A stretch of 64,000 nucleotides of DNA from Heliopora coerulea. Taxonomy: Eukaryota; Cnidaria; Anthozoa; Scleralcyonacea; Helioporidae. The DNA lies in NCBI GenBank assembly GCA_030142905.1, contig JASJOG010000103.1, positions 715,501 to 779,500 on the forward strand, given 5' to 3'. The notes under the pieces are model-generated. The model made no database searches. It saw only the letters and a program-made list of their open reading frames with translations, and was not told the DNA's origin. Shown here in pieces: positions 1-10,675 of the stretch. Both the position numbers and the translations under genes were made by a program. Every line of letters begins with the position of its first letter. Position 1 is the stretch's first letter.

Positions 1-1299
1 TAGCAAGGCTGTTGCGAAAGCTTTTCAACAAAACAGTGGCATTAATTTGGATTCAAGCTCTCGGTATGAAAACGTTTCGTGCAATACCATATCCTATAAT
101 TCTTTGTAAAATTCTCCAGTGCGCCATATCTTATAGAATGTTAAACATCATTTCACATATGTAAACTCATGTGAACGAGTGCAAGATCGCTAACTATGGC
201 GGCCTAGCACCCTGGATACATGAGCGGTTCGAACATAAATGACTCACAGAATATTCTCAAATTTTACACAGAAATACTTGGAAAGGTATCAAAAAGATAT
301 CACTTACATATCTCGGAGGCAAGGCCGAAAAGAAAGTATAAAGACAGTGAACATAAAAAATTCCTTATCAATGGCCTTGTTCCCCTTATTCACCTACTGA
401 ATACAACTACCAGAATGTCCTTTGAAATTTTGTTTGTGACGTTAATTGGGGCTATTGTCTTTGCATTTTCTTCGGGAATTCAATGTTTGGATGAAAACGA
501 AAAAAGCGCAAAGTGTTCTGGTAGTTGTATTCAGCTGAGGTAGTAAGGGGAACTGGCTATTTTAATATTATTACTTCAAAATTCACTTATAAAGTTTTCA
601 TGGTTCTATAATTATAAAATTGTAAACTTAAAGCTTTTGCAATATCATAAGCAGTTCCTTATCAATTTTAATTCTAAAAAATTAAATTACAAAATTTTAA
701 TTTACACGATAACATTTCGAAAACTCTCGCAGCGATTTGCTCAAAGCAGTGTTTTTATAACGAGATAGAAATATGAAAAGCTCACACAATCACATACACT
801 AGTTCTGCAGGTTGTTTTATAAAAGAAATAGCAAACATATTTTCCGTGCTTCCGTCAATAAAAAAGCTCGTCGGAACTCGGATGAACTCGCAATAACTGT
901 AGCTATCTTGGCCATTCGGGCATTTGTTCCCGCCATGCACTATTTCTGGCTCTCCCAATTTTCTTGCCACATTTATATAACTCGACCTAAACACGAAAAA
1001 TATGTTCTGTTTCTGACATGATGACCATACAAAATTGTTCTCAGCGTACAAGAGTTAGTCTCTTTTATCATTGTTTGTTATAATTACTTCCTCAGTAGGT
1101 TATTGCTTATCATGTTAGTGAATTTTTTAGTTTTGATATCATCTTTAACGTTAATCCAGGTCACACTATAGTTCTTATTTTTTGTTCCTTCCACGTTACA
1201 TCTGGTCTACTTTTCTATGTTATTAATGGTACAGTTCTTTAAAGTAATTATGTAAGAAAACTATGACATTAATTTGACGCTGATCTTCCGCATTTTTAG
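1..1299. other. Intergenic or intronic stretch upstream of the coiled-coil exon
   Basis: I see no convincing exon here. The region holds one small inverted-repeat transposon (382-550, listed separately) and otherwise AT-rich sequence. Because the exon at 1300 begins after a clean splice acceptor, this stretch is probably at least partly intron of that gene, whose upstream exons would lie outside the window. Confidence 0.5.
382..550. mobile_element. MITE family 1, copy 1 (foldback element)
   Basis: About 35-bp terminal inverted repeats bound a 169-bp element. Each end starts CCCCTTA and both share the block GAATACAACTACCAGAA in opposite orientation. A second copy with the same inner TIR block lies at 38349-38513. 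There is no coding capacity, so it would have been mobilised by a DNA transposase elsewhere. I could not define a target-site duplication with confidence. An open reading frame at 220-543 crosses this element and is not a gene. Confidence 0.75.
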
Positions 1300-1472
1300 C
1301 CAACAACGAGCAGGTACAGCTTTTGTCAGCAAAAGAAGAGCTCGACAGTTTGGTATATGTTCACATGCATGAAACTAAAGAAGAACTTTTCAAGGTTAAG
1401 AAACAGCACAACAAGGAGCTTAAGAAACTGTCCAGATATGAAAGAATTAGGTTGGGCAAGAACAACTTATGA
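1300..1472 (+). CDS. Last exon of a coiled-coil protein, identity unknown
   Basis: A splice acceptor (pyrimidine-rich tract ending CATTTTTAG) precedes an open frame of about 57 residues that ends in TGA at 1470-1472. The peptide is strongly charged, rich in K, E and L with heptad-like spacing (for example EQVQLLSAKEELDSL and KKQHNKELKKLSRYERI), and ends LGKNNL. This is typical of the C-terminal coiled coil of a cytoskeletal or centrosomal protein, but I do not recognise the family. Upstream exons lie outside the window. A polyadenylation signal AATAAA at 1673-1678 fits a 3' UTR of about 200 bases. It cannot be part of the TRP-like gene downstream, because it ends in a stop codon. Confidence 0.6.
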
Positions 1473-1476
1473 GAAT

Positions 1477-1537
1477 GGAAATTATCGAATCTGTAAAATA
1501 ATTTCAGCCATTATTTTACAGATTCGATGAAATTTCC
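1477..1537 (+). ncRNA. Near-perfect 61-nt hairpin in the 3' UTR
   Basis: The arms, roughly 26 nt each, pair almost perfectly (inner part TATCGAATCTGTAAAATAAT against its complement) around a loop of about 7 nt. It begins 5 bases after the stop codon of the coiled-coil exon and lies before the AATAAA at 1673. Cnidarian microRNA precursors are typically short, highly paired hairpins, so a miRNA or a 3' UTR structural element is possible. A tiny palindromic transposon is the main alternative. Confidence 0.35.
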
Positions 1538-1672
1538 TGTGTTAACATTCCATCATTTATTCAACACTGGGATTAACGAAAAACAAGCGAGAAAGTAAAT
1601 TATTTCTATGTTCAGCGACAAGGAGAACAGATAGGTTGGCAATATTTATATACGTCTTCTCTACTTCATGGC

Positions 1673-1678
1673 AATAAA
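1673..1678 (+). terminator. Polyadenylation signal AATAAA
   Basis: A canonical AATAAA lies about 200 bases after the stop of the coiled-coil exon, the expected place for its mRNA 3' end. Confidence 0.4.
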
Positions 1679-2807
1679 ATTTGTTTACTTTTTTCAAGAA
1701 CTGTTGGGATTAATACATACTCCATGCTTTTTATTAAGAACAACTGAAGGTAGACTGTTCTTCCCAGCAACTTTGCCCACTTCCATTTCTTGACGGAAAA
1801 AAGTTATCAAAGAAACCTCTAACTGGCCTATGCTCGCACAAGTGTGATTGCTTCCCCAATTTCCTTCTTTTTTTAAACAATTAAGATATAAGAATATTAG
1901 AAAGTATTTATGCAGCTGATTTCTTGACGAAAATGCAATTCCTCTATTGCTAATCACATATTTTCCGTGAGCGCAGTTGCCTTTGCCTTTAAAGAACGAA
2001 ATCACTCTCCTCTCCAAGAACCTTGTTGCTCCGTCGCCTCAAGGTTCATGATAATTTGTAAGCGACTATTCATATGTATCCACTACAATGCATCATATCC
2101 CTCATTGGCCTGTGCGAATTGAACTCTGAGTGATCATCAAGAGCTTCTTTCGGCTCAACGAATTTGTTTTCCCTCATTTTTACCAAGGTATAAATACATA
2201 TGTTCAGAATTACATGGCTTAACGAAGAGCGCATTAGAGGTCCAATGCATGGTTGGTCCTGAGTATTGTCGAGTCTGAACAATAAGCATTTTAGGTCCCG
2301 TTCCCGAGCACCGAGCTAGGTCACCTAATCTGTACAGAGTCAGTAACTGACCAGACAACGAAGAAATAAGTCGCATCGTTGATTTGTTATTTATGCCGAC
2401 CTACCAGGCTCACTGGCGCATCAATTGAACAAGGCAGAAGAGGAAATAATTTGCATAAGCTTCAGAGAAAAAGATCACTGTAATACCCAAATAAGACAGG
2501 TGCATGTGGCTGGGAAGGAAAATGAGGGCGTCAATAGTCAACATATCCTTCCAGGTGTCATGTCAAATTTGTACAAAATTCCAGAGATGGAGAGATGGTT
2601 GAGATAAAAGAGGGAAAGGAAAGGAACAGGACCGAAAGGGAGGGAATGGGTGAAAAAGGGAGGGGATATAAGGATTGGAGAGTGGAAGGAAGGAGGTGAA
2701 CTATGCATTAAGGGCTCGTTAGATGGAGAATTTCAGTCCAAGGTAATGATAAAAGCTGCTTTGTGTTTTGTTTCTTGTTTTTTTTTCCAAACGTTTTTTT
2801 CTTGCAG

Positions 2808-2884
2808 AAGAGTTATGTTGCTTCGGAACGTGTACTAAACGGGGATCTTCTGGATGCAAAATTTCAAAACTCGGCTTCGGAATG
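2808..2884 (+). CDS. Orphan exon candidate with strong splice signals
   Basis: A long pyrimidine tract ending CTTGCAG precedes 77 bases, open in one frame, that encode about 25 residues (beginning KSYVASERV). They are followed by a GTAGGA donor-like sequence. Codon use looks protein-like, but I cannot connect the exon by phase to any neighbour. It could be an alternative upstream exon of gene A, a remnant, or chance. Confidence 0.25.
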
Positions 2885-4837
2885 GTAGGATATACTGTGA
2901 GAACATTCCCTTACTATTTTGAATTCATGTAGATGGTCAGACTTTCGAATGTCAAACATGTGACCCTTGCGCTATGTTAAGAAGCCGAACACTTTCCATG
3001 GGTCATTATGTCCAGATTTTACGGCAAAGGTTCTCAAGCATTATCTCTCACTGACCAGCTTCTAGTGAACCGTTCAATATGAACATGTTGAAGTAGTAAT
3101 AAAGATGGGTTTGAGGGAATGCTAGCTATTTGTCAGTATGGTTAGTACGATGGCCCTATTTCAAAATATATTAACTTTAAATCCCAGTGTGGGATATACG
3201 CTCTGGGATAGTCACTCAGAAGTCACAGAAAGATTAGCTGTTGGTTCAGTAATGGCTCATGGTGGGCCGGATGGAGTGACCAGAATGGAACGCATTCAAG
3301 TCCGCGCCTACCCTTTGGGAGTCCCTTTTGAGATATTAACCTTGCCTTTTCATACAGAGAGATTTTCGACAAGACAAAAATACCTGGGTTGTTAACAATT
3401 ACCTTGTCCGGGTAAGTATATGCTTATCAAGCAAACAATTTATTCTAATTGCTGACAAAAACTCGTTAATGTAAATTTATGGACACAAAATTGCGATTAT
3501 AAAGTCTTCGGGGAAAGCCAGTTGTAATTACGGTGGGGAGGGAAGGAAAGATTGGAAAGAAAGGTAGCGACGTGCATGATTAGTAGATCTACATCATATT
3601 GTTGCACATCAAATCTGCCTCGGAGAAACGCTACTACCTTAGAGAATGTGGGCACTTTTCGTGCCTTTCTGCTGTCAACAACGTCGTTAAATGGCGCCTT
3701 TTTGACCAGAACTTCTTGGTTTGATAGGGTTTCGGAATTAACTGGAAACAATGTAATTGTTTTTACATATTGGTTAAATTATCACCACAGAACTCATTAT
3801 CAGGACAAGACATTTACCATTAAATTTTCGAAGGCGAATTCTCCACTTTTGCTTACCTCTCTTCAAATCACCCATCCATTTAACCAATTTTTTTAGGATT
3901 CGATCATTTTATTGTGCCGACGTATCAATGCAGTAAACTAATCTTTTTAGTTGACTTTTTCTGCTTCGTATGTTAACTACCAATTTCACAGGGTTTGATG
4001 TTTTTGCGCCTCATAATTGTAGTCATAAAATGATTTATAGTGACCTGAACATAATTAGATTGTAAAGAAACAATTCTTCATTGTAACGTCGCATGGTGCA
4101 AATTGGGTTGGAGAGTAGCGAAGTAGAAAGGTCCATTCTGTGGAGTGATGCGTTCAGTTCTTTGCCTCAAAAATACCATGCCATCGCACAGAATTTTATT
4201 TTCACTTGCATTTCATTTGGCTTGTTTTTTTTCATATTAACAGAATATCTCTGCACAGTTCACGACACTTATCTGAAATGCATGTGGGTGTAATAACTAG
4301 ATCTGTCATGTCATCATTGTTTCCCATTCCATCAGCAAAATCAAAATCACTTCTAAAATTTCATCCCGAAACATCTGCGCGATTTGTTTGGAGCATTAAT
4401 CAAAGCATGTGCGTGATCTCTCCTTATCTTCGATGGAACGTGAACAAATCCAGCCTATCATTTGCTATCATTTGAGTCTTCACAAGCGTCGTATGTATTT
4501 TGCTTTGGAAACTGAAAACCATTTCTAACGACATTTTGCTTTCTAGTAAGCTAAGGTAAACAATACTGGACTAATTAGCACACGCCAACAGCGTGCAGGA
4601 TAGTTAATGACTTCACATCTCACTTCATCATTAATTCAGCTATTTAGTGATCCAAAAGGTAAGGCACGAACGGGTCCTTTGTTTCGGCAGTATTAAGTCT
4701 ACGAGGTTTTTTTGAATTTCATGTTGAAAGCTGTACCCGACATCGGTCGTAATCTCCTGGTATAAAGAACAAATTTATTGCTTCTTTAGGGATTATAAAC
4801 GTTGAAAACATCGGCGTCTCCTTTGTTTGTCAACGAG

Positions 4838-5339
4838 ATGTTTAGGACGGAATTGGAAGTAACTAGGAGCGGAAGAGCCGAAACATCGAGCGAGAAGCAC
4901 GCGAACCTTCTGAGAATGTGCACTGATCATTGGCAGACGTTTACAGGGAAGAGAAAAATTCGTAATCAGAGACGTAGCTACGAAGATATGCTGATGAACG
5001 AACTGCCTGGCGCAGCACAGAAAACCAATCTTGCAATGCACGCAGTCCTAGAAAGTGAACTGGACGAAGGCGTACAGAATCTTGAAATCCGTTCACTAGA
5101 ATCGCGCTCTCAGCCAAAACAAGAAACTCCTCTGACGGTGCGTAATCACGCACTGTTACATTACTTTGCCAATTTGGCGAGATCAAACAACTTTAACGAC
5201 AAAATGGATTTCGCATTTGTTCAGTCCCTGGTTAAGAATGGTGCTTCTATCAACACCGCTGACAAACATGGACAAACAGTGTTTCACGAGGTTGCTAGAT
5301 CATGGCACACGGACGTAGCGAAATTCCTTTTAGACAATG
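4838..5339 (+). CDS. TRP-like gene A, coding exon 1
   Basis: Encodes the N-terminal 167 residues plus one base. It includes the segment shared with B (VLESELDEG, then VRNHALLHYFA) and the first ankyrin repeat. It ends at GACAATG|GTAAGG, a phase 1 donor. Confidence 0.85.
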
Positions 5340-8018
5340 GTAAGGTTTTGAGGCAGACCGTACTTTCTCGCATATTATGTTGTTTTAATAGCTAAATTCA
5401 TCTTATGTTTGCAGTGGCTATATGTCCTTCCAAAAACATTAAGTTGAGGAAATCCTGCAAGCGAACTTCGAGGAGATATTGTTTGTTTTGTCAGTGGCTG
5501 AACACATCCTAAAGCCAAAAAGGAAATGTTGACACCAACAGTCAAGTACCCAGACCAAAGTTTTAACATCCACTAAACGAAGTAAACAAGCCTTAAGTAT
5601 CGGAGATTAAGTTTAGACGAGTTCTTCTGTTCATTGTATTTTACACAATGACCTGAATCAAAGAGAACCCAACAAAACTAACAAACATTCGTTACAGGTA
5701 TCATTCATATTCCAAAAATTTTTTCTTGAGTGTTGATCTCTTAGCTCTAGGGTCAAAAAAGATTTGTTAATTAATGTCATGCATCCATATTTGAATACAC
5801 GTAACTTTCTCACTGCCTGTCCAAACGATTGGTTACTATTATTCTTGAGGTTCAGTTTTGTCACAAGTCTTTTGTCCAAGCGAATTCTTCGCACAAGAAT
5901 AACAGTAAGCACGTGTATTAGATGTAACTCGTGCCATGAACTGCCATTCTCTGGTTAAAGTTAAGCTATTTTATTACAGAGGTTAATTTTACTGTGATCA
6001 GTTGCATACTCGATTCGTTAATGATAAATTCGCTAATGATAAATCGATGTGTTCATCTGGATGGGCAAAAACGAAAAACCTTTTAGAGGCTAAAGGAAAA
6101 TTTGTTGACGAAGTTTCAGACAGTTTGCTCAGATAGACTTACAAAAGGGGCATTTTTTAATACTTAAAGAACTTTATCTTCATGTATCTACCTTCTAATG
6201 ATGTTTAATTAAAAGATAAATTTCGTTAATACTTTAGCAATTGCCGTTATCGATCGAGTTTTCACCCTTTTACATTTAGACGAAAAACCATTGAAACCAT
6301 TTTCGATTTCTTGAACAGGAGCGGATCTCAACAAAGTTGATAAGTTTGGTCGATCTCCTTTACACGTTGCAGCCGCCGTGGACTATGTCGATATGGTAGA
6401 GTTCTTGCTGGAAAATGGTGCTCATGTGGACGCAAAAACTTTCGGCGAGAGCCAGACTCCAATTCACTTTGCTGCAAAAAATGACGCAGTGAATGCCATG
6501 AAAATGCTACTAGCTTATAAAAGCGATATAAATTGCACTGATTATAAAAATCGGACGCCATTACAGGTAAGACGAAGACAATCAGATAACCTTAGAGTTT
6601 GAATTTGTATTCGGCTATTCTGGTTTCATTCTTTCTAGCAGTGTTCCGGTTTGCAAGCTACAATAGTCTTTCCATCTTGCCTGTTAAAAACCAGAAATTA
6701 AAGCAACCAAACTAATTGTTAAGGAGAATATCGAAACATCATCAGATATGATGTCAGAGGAAATTATTTTACTAATAGACCGCTATGCTCTCCAACAGAT
6801 GGGAACGCAATTATCGGAGGAAACATTAATTATTTTCTATTTATTCAATTTTGAAGGGTCATTTTGAATCATCACTCATTTAAGGTTCAAAGTTTAGGGC
6901 AGCAGTGTTACGTACTTTTATAATTATAATCTTGTCAAGGCTGTTTGTTCAAAATGACTTCGTGAAATTATATTCATCTTAAAACCCAGAAACACTTAAC
7001 ATTCAAAACTGCATGTCGTGGTAGTGACAGATCATATCGAACCACACTATTTTTCCAGCGGAGCTGCACTAATCTAACAAGTCTTAACGTATTCAGTGTC
7101 TCACGCGTTTGCCAATTACGTCACGCTGTTTACATTGCATGGTGAATGATACAATTCACCTTTAGATTATGAGCACGAAGTCGCTGTAAAGTGATACTGG
7201 ATCAGGACGAACTCCAAATAAACTATAATCTCGTAGAAATTGATGGCGAATAGTCGACTTGTTTTGCCAGAAACAAATTTTTCAAATTTATTAGGAAGAA
7301 CTAAGTATAGCCAAGCCAATCAGTTGCAGCATTCGCGTTAGACTACTATACTAAGTTTCTACTAACGGCGAATGGTATATAATGGGGATATCATTTAGAT
7401 AAATACTGAAACTGCTAAAAATACAGGAAGTTTGAGGTGACGAGTGAGCCATTGTTATGAAGTAAACGTCAACGGATTTTATATTAAAACAAAAACTTTG
7501 AAGAGGTGTTTATGAGAGATTTTCTGTGCACAAGTCAACCTAATCTGATTCAATTGTAGCTCAAAATACATAAAGAAACTCAATTATTGACATCGTCGTT
7601 GTTGCTGTTGCTGTTGCTGTTGTTGCTGTTGTTGTTGCTGTTGTTGTTGTTATTGTTGCTGTTGCTGTTGTTGCTGTTGTTGTTGTTGCTATTGTTGTTG
7701 ATGTTATTGTCGTTGTTGCTGTTGTTGCTGCTGTTGTTGATGTTGTTGTTGCTGTTGTTGTTGTTGCTGTTGTTTTTGTTGCTGTTGTTATTGGTGTTGT
7801 TGCTATTGTTGTTGCTGTTGTTTTTGTTGTTACTGTTGTTTTTGTTGTTGCTGTTGTTTTTGTTGTTGCTGTTGTTTTTGTTGTTGCTGTTGTTTTTGTT
7901 GTTGCTGTTGTTTTTGTTGTTGCTGTTGTTGTTTTGTTGTTGTTGCTGTTGTTGTTGCTGCTTATGTTGCTGTTGTTGTAGCTGTTGTTTTTGTTACTGT
8001 TGTTGGTGATGCTGTTGC

Positions 8019-8049
<31 letters not shown>

Positions 8050-10675
8050 GCTGTTCTTATTCTGTTCGTTGTTTTTGTTTAAATTTTCTTGCTACTCTTG
8101 CACAGCTGTTTTTGCAGTTCATGCTGTTTTTCCTGTAACTGCGGTTCCATGGACTCTTAGCGTTCTTGCTGCTCTTGTTGTTCTTAAGCTGTTTTTCTTT
8201 TGTTATTCTTGCTGTTCATTCTACTCTTGCTGTTCTTGCTTTTATGCTGTTTTGCTGTTCATGCTGTTACTGCAATTCATGCTGTTCTTGCTATTCTTCA
8301 TATTCTTGCTGATCTTTGTGTTATCGCAGTTCTTGTTATTCTTGTTTTTCGTATTATTCTTATGGTTCAGTCGTCTTTTTTGTGTTGTTCTTGTGGTTTG
8401 TGCAGTTGATGTCGTTCTTGTGCTGTTGTCGAAGCTGTTCTCGTCATCCTTGTCGTTATTACTTTTACTTTTGTATGATTTACCATCACCAAATGCAACA
8501 TGTTGCTCCTAGGTTGCTGCAGAACTCAACCGTGCCAAATCCTCAACGTTTTTGATCAACGAGGGTGCATCGGCCGCTGTATCTGACAGTCAAGGAAACT
8601 CCGTAATATCTTTATTAATTGAAAAGCTCCCTTCGGTTGCTTTAAAAGCTTTAGATCAGTTTCATCTAAAAGACAGAATAAACCGAAAGCAGTATTTTTA
8701 TCTTAACTGTCTTGAAACACGCACACAAGCAGATGGTCCAAATCAAGCCAAAACTCCACTGGAAGTCGCTGTTCTACACAACCAATCTGAACTTCTTTTG
8801 CATCCGGTATTTCAAAGACTGATCAACGTAAAGTGGGAAAAATGCGGTAAAATTCGTGCTTGGAGAGATCTATTACTGAACGTTTTCTATGCGATATTCT
8901 GGACAATTCTTAGCGTTACGCAAGCCAAACACCCAAGCGACCACTACAATCCACTGGACGAAAAATGGTGGCGGATATTGCTCGAAATCATCGTGTTTCT
9001 CTTAACATGCCACGAGGTTCGTAAAAAGTTTTCCGAAATCTACGGAAGCCGTAAAGAGCATCGCGAGTGGATTGTCTGGAAGACAAACGATCTGTCACGC
9101 GACAAGGAGTACTGTCATCCCCGCTGGCCGGAAGAGTCGCGGTATCTAGAGCAAGAGATGAAATCTCTACGTAGTCAACGCCCTTTGCTGTTTAAAGATG
9201 CATGGAACCATTTTGAATGGCTCACATGTGCAATTCTTTTAGCTACGGTTCTTACTTATATCGTGAATTACTGCTATCATTCAGATACCACTTACACTGT
9301 TCACATGAGGGTGTCAGTGATCCTGATAATTGCTCTGTGGCTCAGGATTATGAAATATGCCAGGCCTTTCAGACAAACGGGTCCATTTGTCATTACCCTG
9401 GGCCACATTGCAGCTGATTTCTTAAAATGGGGATTCTTATTTTTTATAATCTATATCCCCTACGCTGCTTCCTTTTGGATGGTGTTCGGAGGAGTGAACC
9501 CTAAACCAGTGGACGGTTACGAAACTGTTTCCGAGCTACTGTTTAACGTATTTCGCATGACGGTTGTCGATCAGTATAACTACGACGGTCTTGCCCGTCG
9601 AGATGCTAATATGGCAAAGCTCTTGTGTGGTTCATATATAGCCCTGTCTGCAGTCATAATCTTAAATATTTTAATTGCACTTTTGTCGCACACATTCCAA
9701 AGAGTTTACGACAACGCCAAATCCAATGCCGTGATGCAGAGAGCCTATATCATCCTCAACCTTGAGCGTGCTCTTGGCAAGAATGGTCGCAAGAAATTGC
9801 ACGATTACCTAAATTCACATTGTTCCCCTGAAGTATTGCCCTATGAAGATGGAAGTGCCGAGGGTGAAGTCTCTATACAGGTAACGCACAAGAATATCCT
9901 GGAAGAGGTCGAGGAAATGTTTCGTGTCGTGAACGCTAGTTTAGGAAAGCGTTGCGGTCGGAAGGCGAAGAGTGATTTTGATGCTATTATAGAAAATGTC
10001 AAATATGTACGAAATACGCAGCAAGATTTACAAGAAGCTTCCTTGAGAATTCGGGTGCATCTGATGAAATTAGAGAATTTCCTTCAAGTACTAGATTCGT
10101 CGGACGACTGTCTCGAAACTCCAACTACGTCTTCTCGGCAAACTAGAAAAGGAGAAACTTCATGTGGAACAGAAGGTAAAGCAAAACGTCTGGAAAAAAA
10201 GTCGCCAGTCATACGTAAATGTGGTGTGTCATCGCTACAACATGACCCTGAAATATATACCTCGTTAATGAAGAGACGGACTTCGTCACCACCTCTTAGA
10301 AAATTCGGAGAGCAGGACCAACCGGTGTCTGTTTCATCAACCTTGCCTGGACTAGCGACGGTTGTTCATCGCACAGCTGACATTCATAACGCCAGTAACT
10401 CGTTGATAAATTCCGGAACAAGTCGAAACAGTTCACCAGTAAAACGTCGGAAAAAGAAACGTACATACAAACGAACGGCGAATAGATCTCAAGCATCTAG
10501 CAAGGGTTCAAGGTCCTCAGAAACCGCAAACTATCACGATTCATGCAAACCTAGTCACTGGACATCTGATGAAGACGAGACACCAGACGAAAGTATTCAT
10601 TGCGAAGATGGGTTTGAAAACCCGGGGTTAGAACTCGACAAAGATCCTTCAATTGTGAATGCTGCATCCACTTGA
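4838..10675 (+). CDS. Ankyrin-repeat TRP-type cation channel, paralogue A (whole gene, 3 coding exons)
   Basis: Exons 4838-5339, 6319-6566 and 8513-10675 join in frame (phase 1, then phase 0) into about 970 residues. ATG at 4838 was chosen because paralogue B also starts MF at the same point; the frame extends upstream only without ATG. Residues 1-120 are charged. About 124-290 are ankyrin repeats (motifs DKHGQTVFHEVA, DKFGRSPLHVAAAV). Transmembrane helices are predicted near 366-385, 403-416, 482-504, 512-533, 553-576 and 631-649, with a pore loop near 592-610. The S6 end and following helix (LNILIALLSHTF, then NAVMQRAYIILNLER) closely resemble TRPV-type channels. The long C-terminal tail is Ser/Lys-rich with a polybasic KRRKKKR patch. 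By family, it is a plasma-membrane or organelle non-selective cation channel. The TRP subfamily is unassigned and the gating stimulus unknown. No frameshift is seen. Confidence 0.88.
5340..6318 (+). other. Intron 1 of TRP-like gene A
   Basis: A 979-base intron bounded by GTAAGG and TTCTTGAACAG. I see nothing in it beyond AT-rich sequence; the short open frames are chance. Confidence 0.8.
6319..6566 (+). CDS. TRP-like gene A, coding exon 2 (ankyrin repeats)
   Basis: 248 bases encoding residues 168-250, two to three ankyrin repeats (KFGRSPLHVAAAVDYVDMV, then TPIHFAAKNDAV). It ends CCATTACAG|GTAAGA, phase 0. Paralogue B has an exon of exactly the same length and phase. Confidence 0.88.
7593..8054 (+). 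repeat. UUG/CUG-type trinucleotide microsatellite (about 460 bp)
   Basis: Almost uninterrupted TTG and CTG triplets, with rare TTT, GAT and TAT variants, lie on the sense strand of gene A. A sub-block of period 15, with unit like TGTTTTTGTTGTTGC, repeats several times around 7815-7930. Read in one frame it gives poly-leucine, which is a reading artefact because the tract is intronic. Transcripts would carry a long CUG/UUG run ending roughly 460 bases before the exon 3 acceptor. Confidence 0.95.
8055..8460 (+). repeat. Degenerate extension of the trinucleotide tract
   Basis: Imperfect TTCTTGCTGTTC-like units, including a loose repetition of CTGTTCTTGCT and CATGCTGTT. It looks like an older, mutated part of the same array, and it supplies the pyrimidine-rich sequence leading to the acceptor at 8512. 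Confidence 0.6.
8513..10675 (+). CDS. TRP-like gene A, coding exon 3 (channel domain and C-terminal tail)
   Basis: A single 2163-base exon encodes residues 251-970, covering the end of the ankyrin domain, all six membrane helices, the pore and the tail. The TGA stop is at 10673-10675. The start is the acceptor CCTAG followed by GTTGCTGCAGAA, matching the exon 3 start of B (GTTGCAGCAGAA). Confidence 0.9.
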   Translation, partial: VAAELNRAKSSTFLINEGASAAVSDSQGNSVISLLIEKLPSVALKALDQFHLKDRINRKQYFYLNCLETRTQADGPNQAKTPLEVAVLHNQSELLLHPVFQRLINVKWEKCGKIRAWRDLLLNVFYAIFWTILSVTQAKHPSDHYNPLDEKWWRILLEIIVFLLTCHEVRKKFSEIYGSRKEHREWIVWKTNDLSRDKEYCHPRWPEESRYLEQEMKSLRSQRPLLFKDAWNHFEWLTCAILLATVLTYIVNYCYHSDTTYTVHMRVSVILIIALWLRIMKYARPFRQTGPFVITLGHIAADFLKWGFLFFIIYIPYAASFWMVFGGVNPKPVDGYETVSELLFNVFRMTVVDQYNYDGLARRDANMAKLLCGSYIALSAVIILNILIALLSHTFQRVYDNAKSNAVMQRAYIILNLERALGKNGRKKLHDYLNSHCSPEVLPYEDGSAEGEVSIQVTHKNILEEVEEMFRVVNASLGKRCGRKAKSDFDAIIENVKYVRNTQQDLQEASLRIRVHLMKLENFLQVLDSSDDCLETPTTSSRQTRKGETSCGTEGKAKRLEKKSPVIRKCGVSSLQHDPEIYTSLMKRRTSSPPLRKFGEQDQPVSVSSTLPGLATVVHRTADIHNASNSLINSGTSRNSSPVKRRKKKRTYKRTANRSQASSKGSRSSETANYHDSCKPSHWTSDEDETPDESIHCEDGFENPGLELDKDPSIVNAAST

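Larger units (their letters stand above)
1473..4837. other. Intergenic region between the coiled-coil gene and TRP-like gene A
   Basis: After the 3' UTR there is AT-rich sequence with an A/G-rich stretch near 2600-2700 (AGGGAAAGGAAAGG type). The only exon-like segment is at 2808-2884, listed separately. An 85-residue open frame at 3138-3395 has no recognisable domain and no clear splice context. The end of this region probably holds the 5' UTR of gene A: a plausible acceptor (TTCTTTAG) lies near 4790. Confidence 0.4.
6567..8512 (+). other. Intron 2 of TRP-like gene A
   Basis: A 1.9-kb intron. The first kilobase shows nothing recognisable. The last 900 bases are the trinucleotide repeat tract and its degenerate extension (separate entries), running almost to the acceptor TGCTCCTAG. 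Confidence 0.8.

Noticed and set aside
220..543. 107-codon frame near the left edge
   Set aside because: Its second half is a MITE with terminal inverted repeats, and there is no splice or domain support.
3138..3395. 85-codon frame upstream of the first channel gene
   Set aside because: No recognised domain, no convincing acceptor or donor; similar lengths occur by chance in this region.
7587..8512. Long open frames of almost pure leucine
   Set aside because: They are the translation of a TTG/CTG microsatellite and its degenerate extension inside intron 2 of the channel gene, and the flanking exons join cleanly across them.
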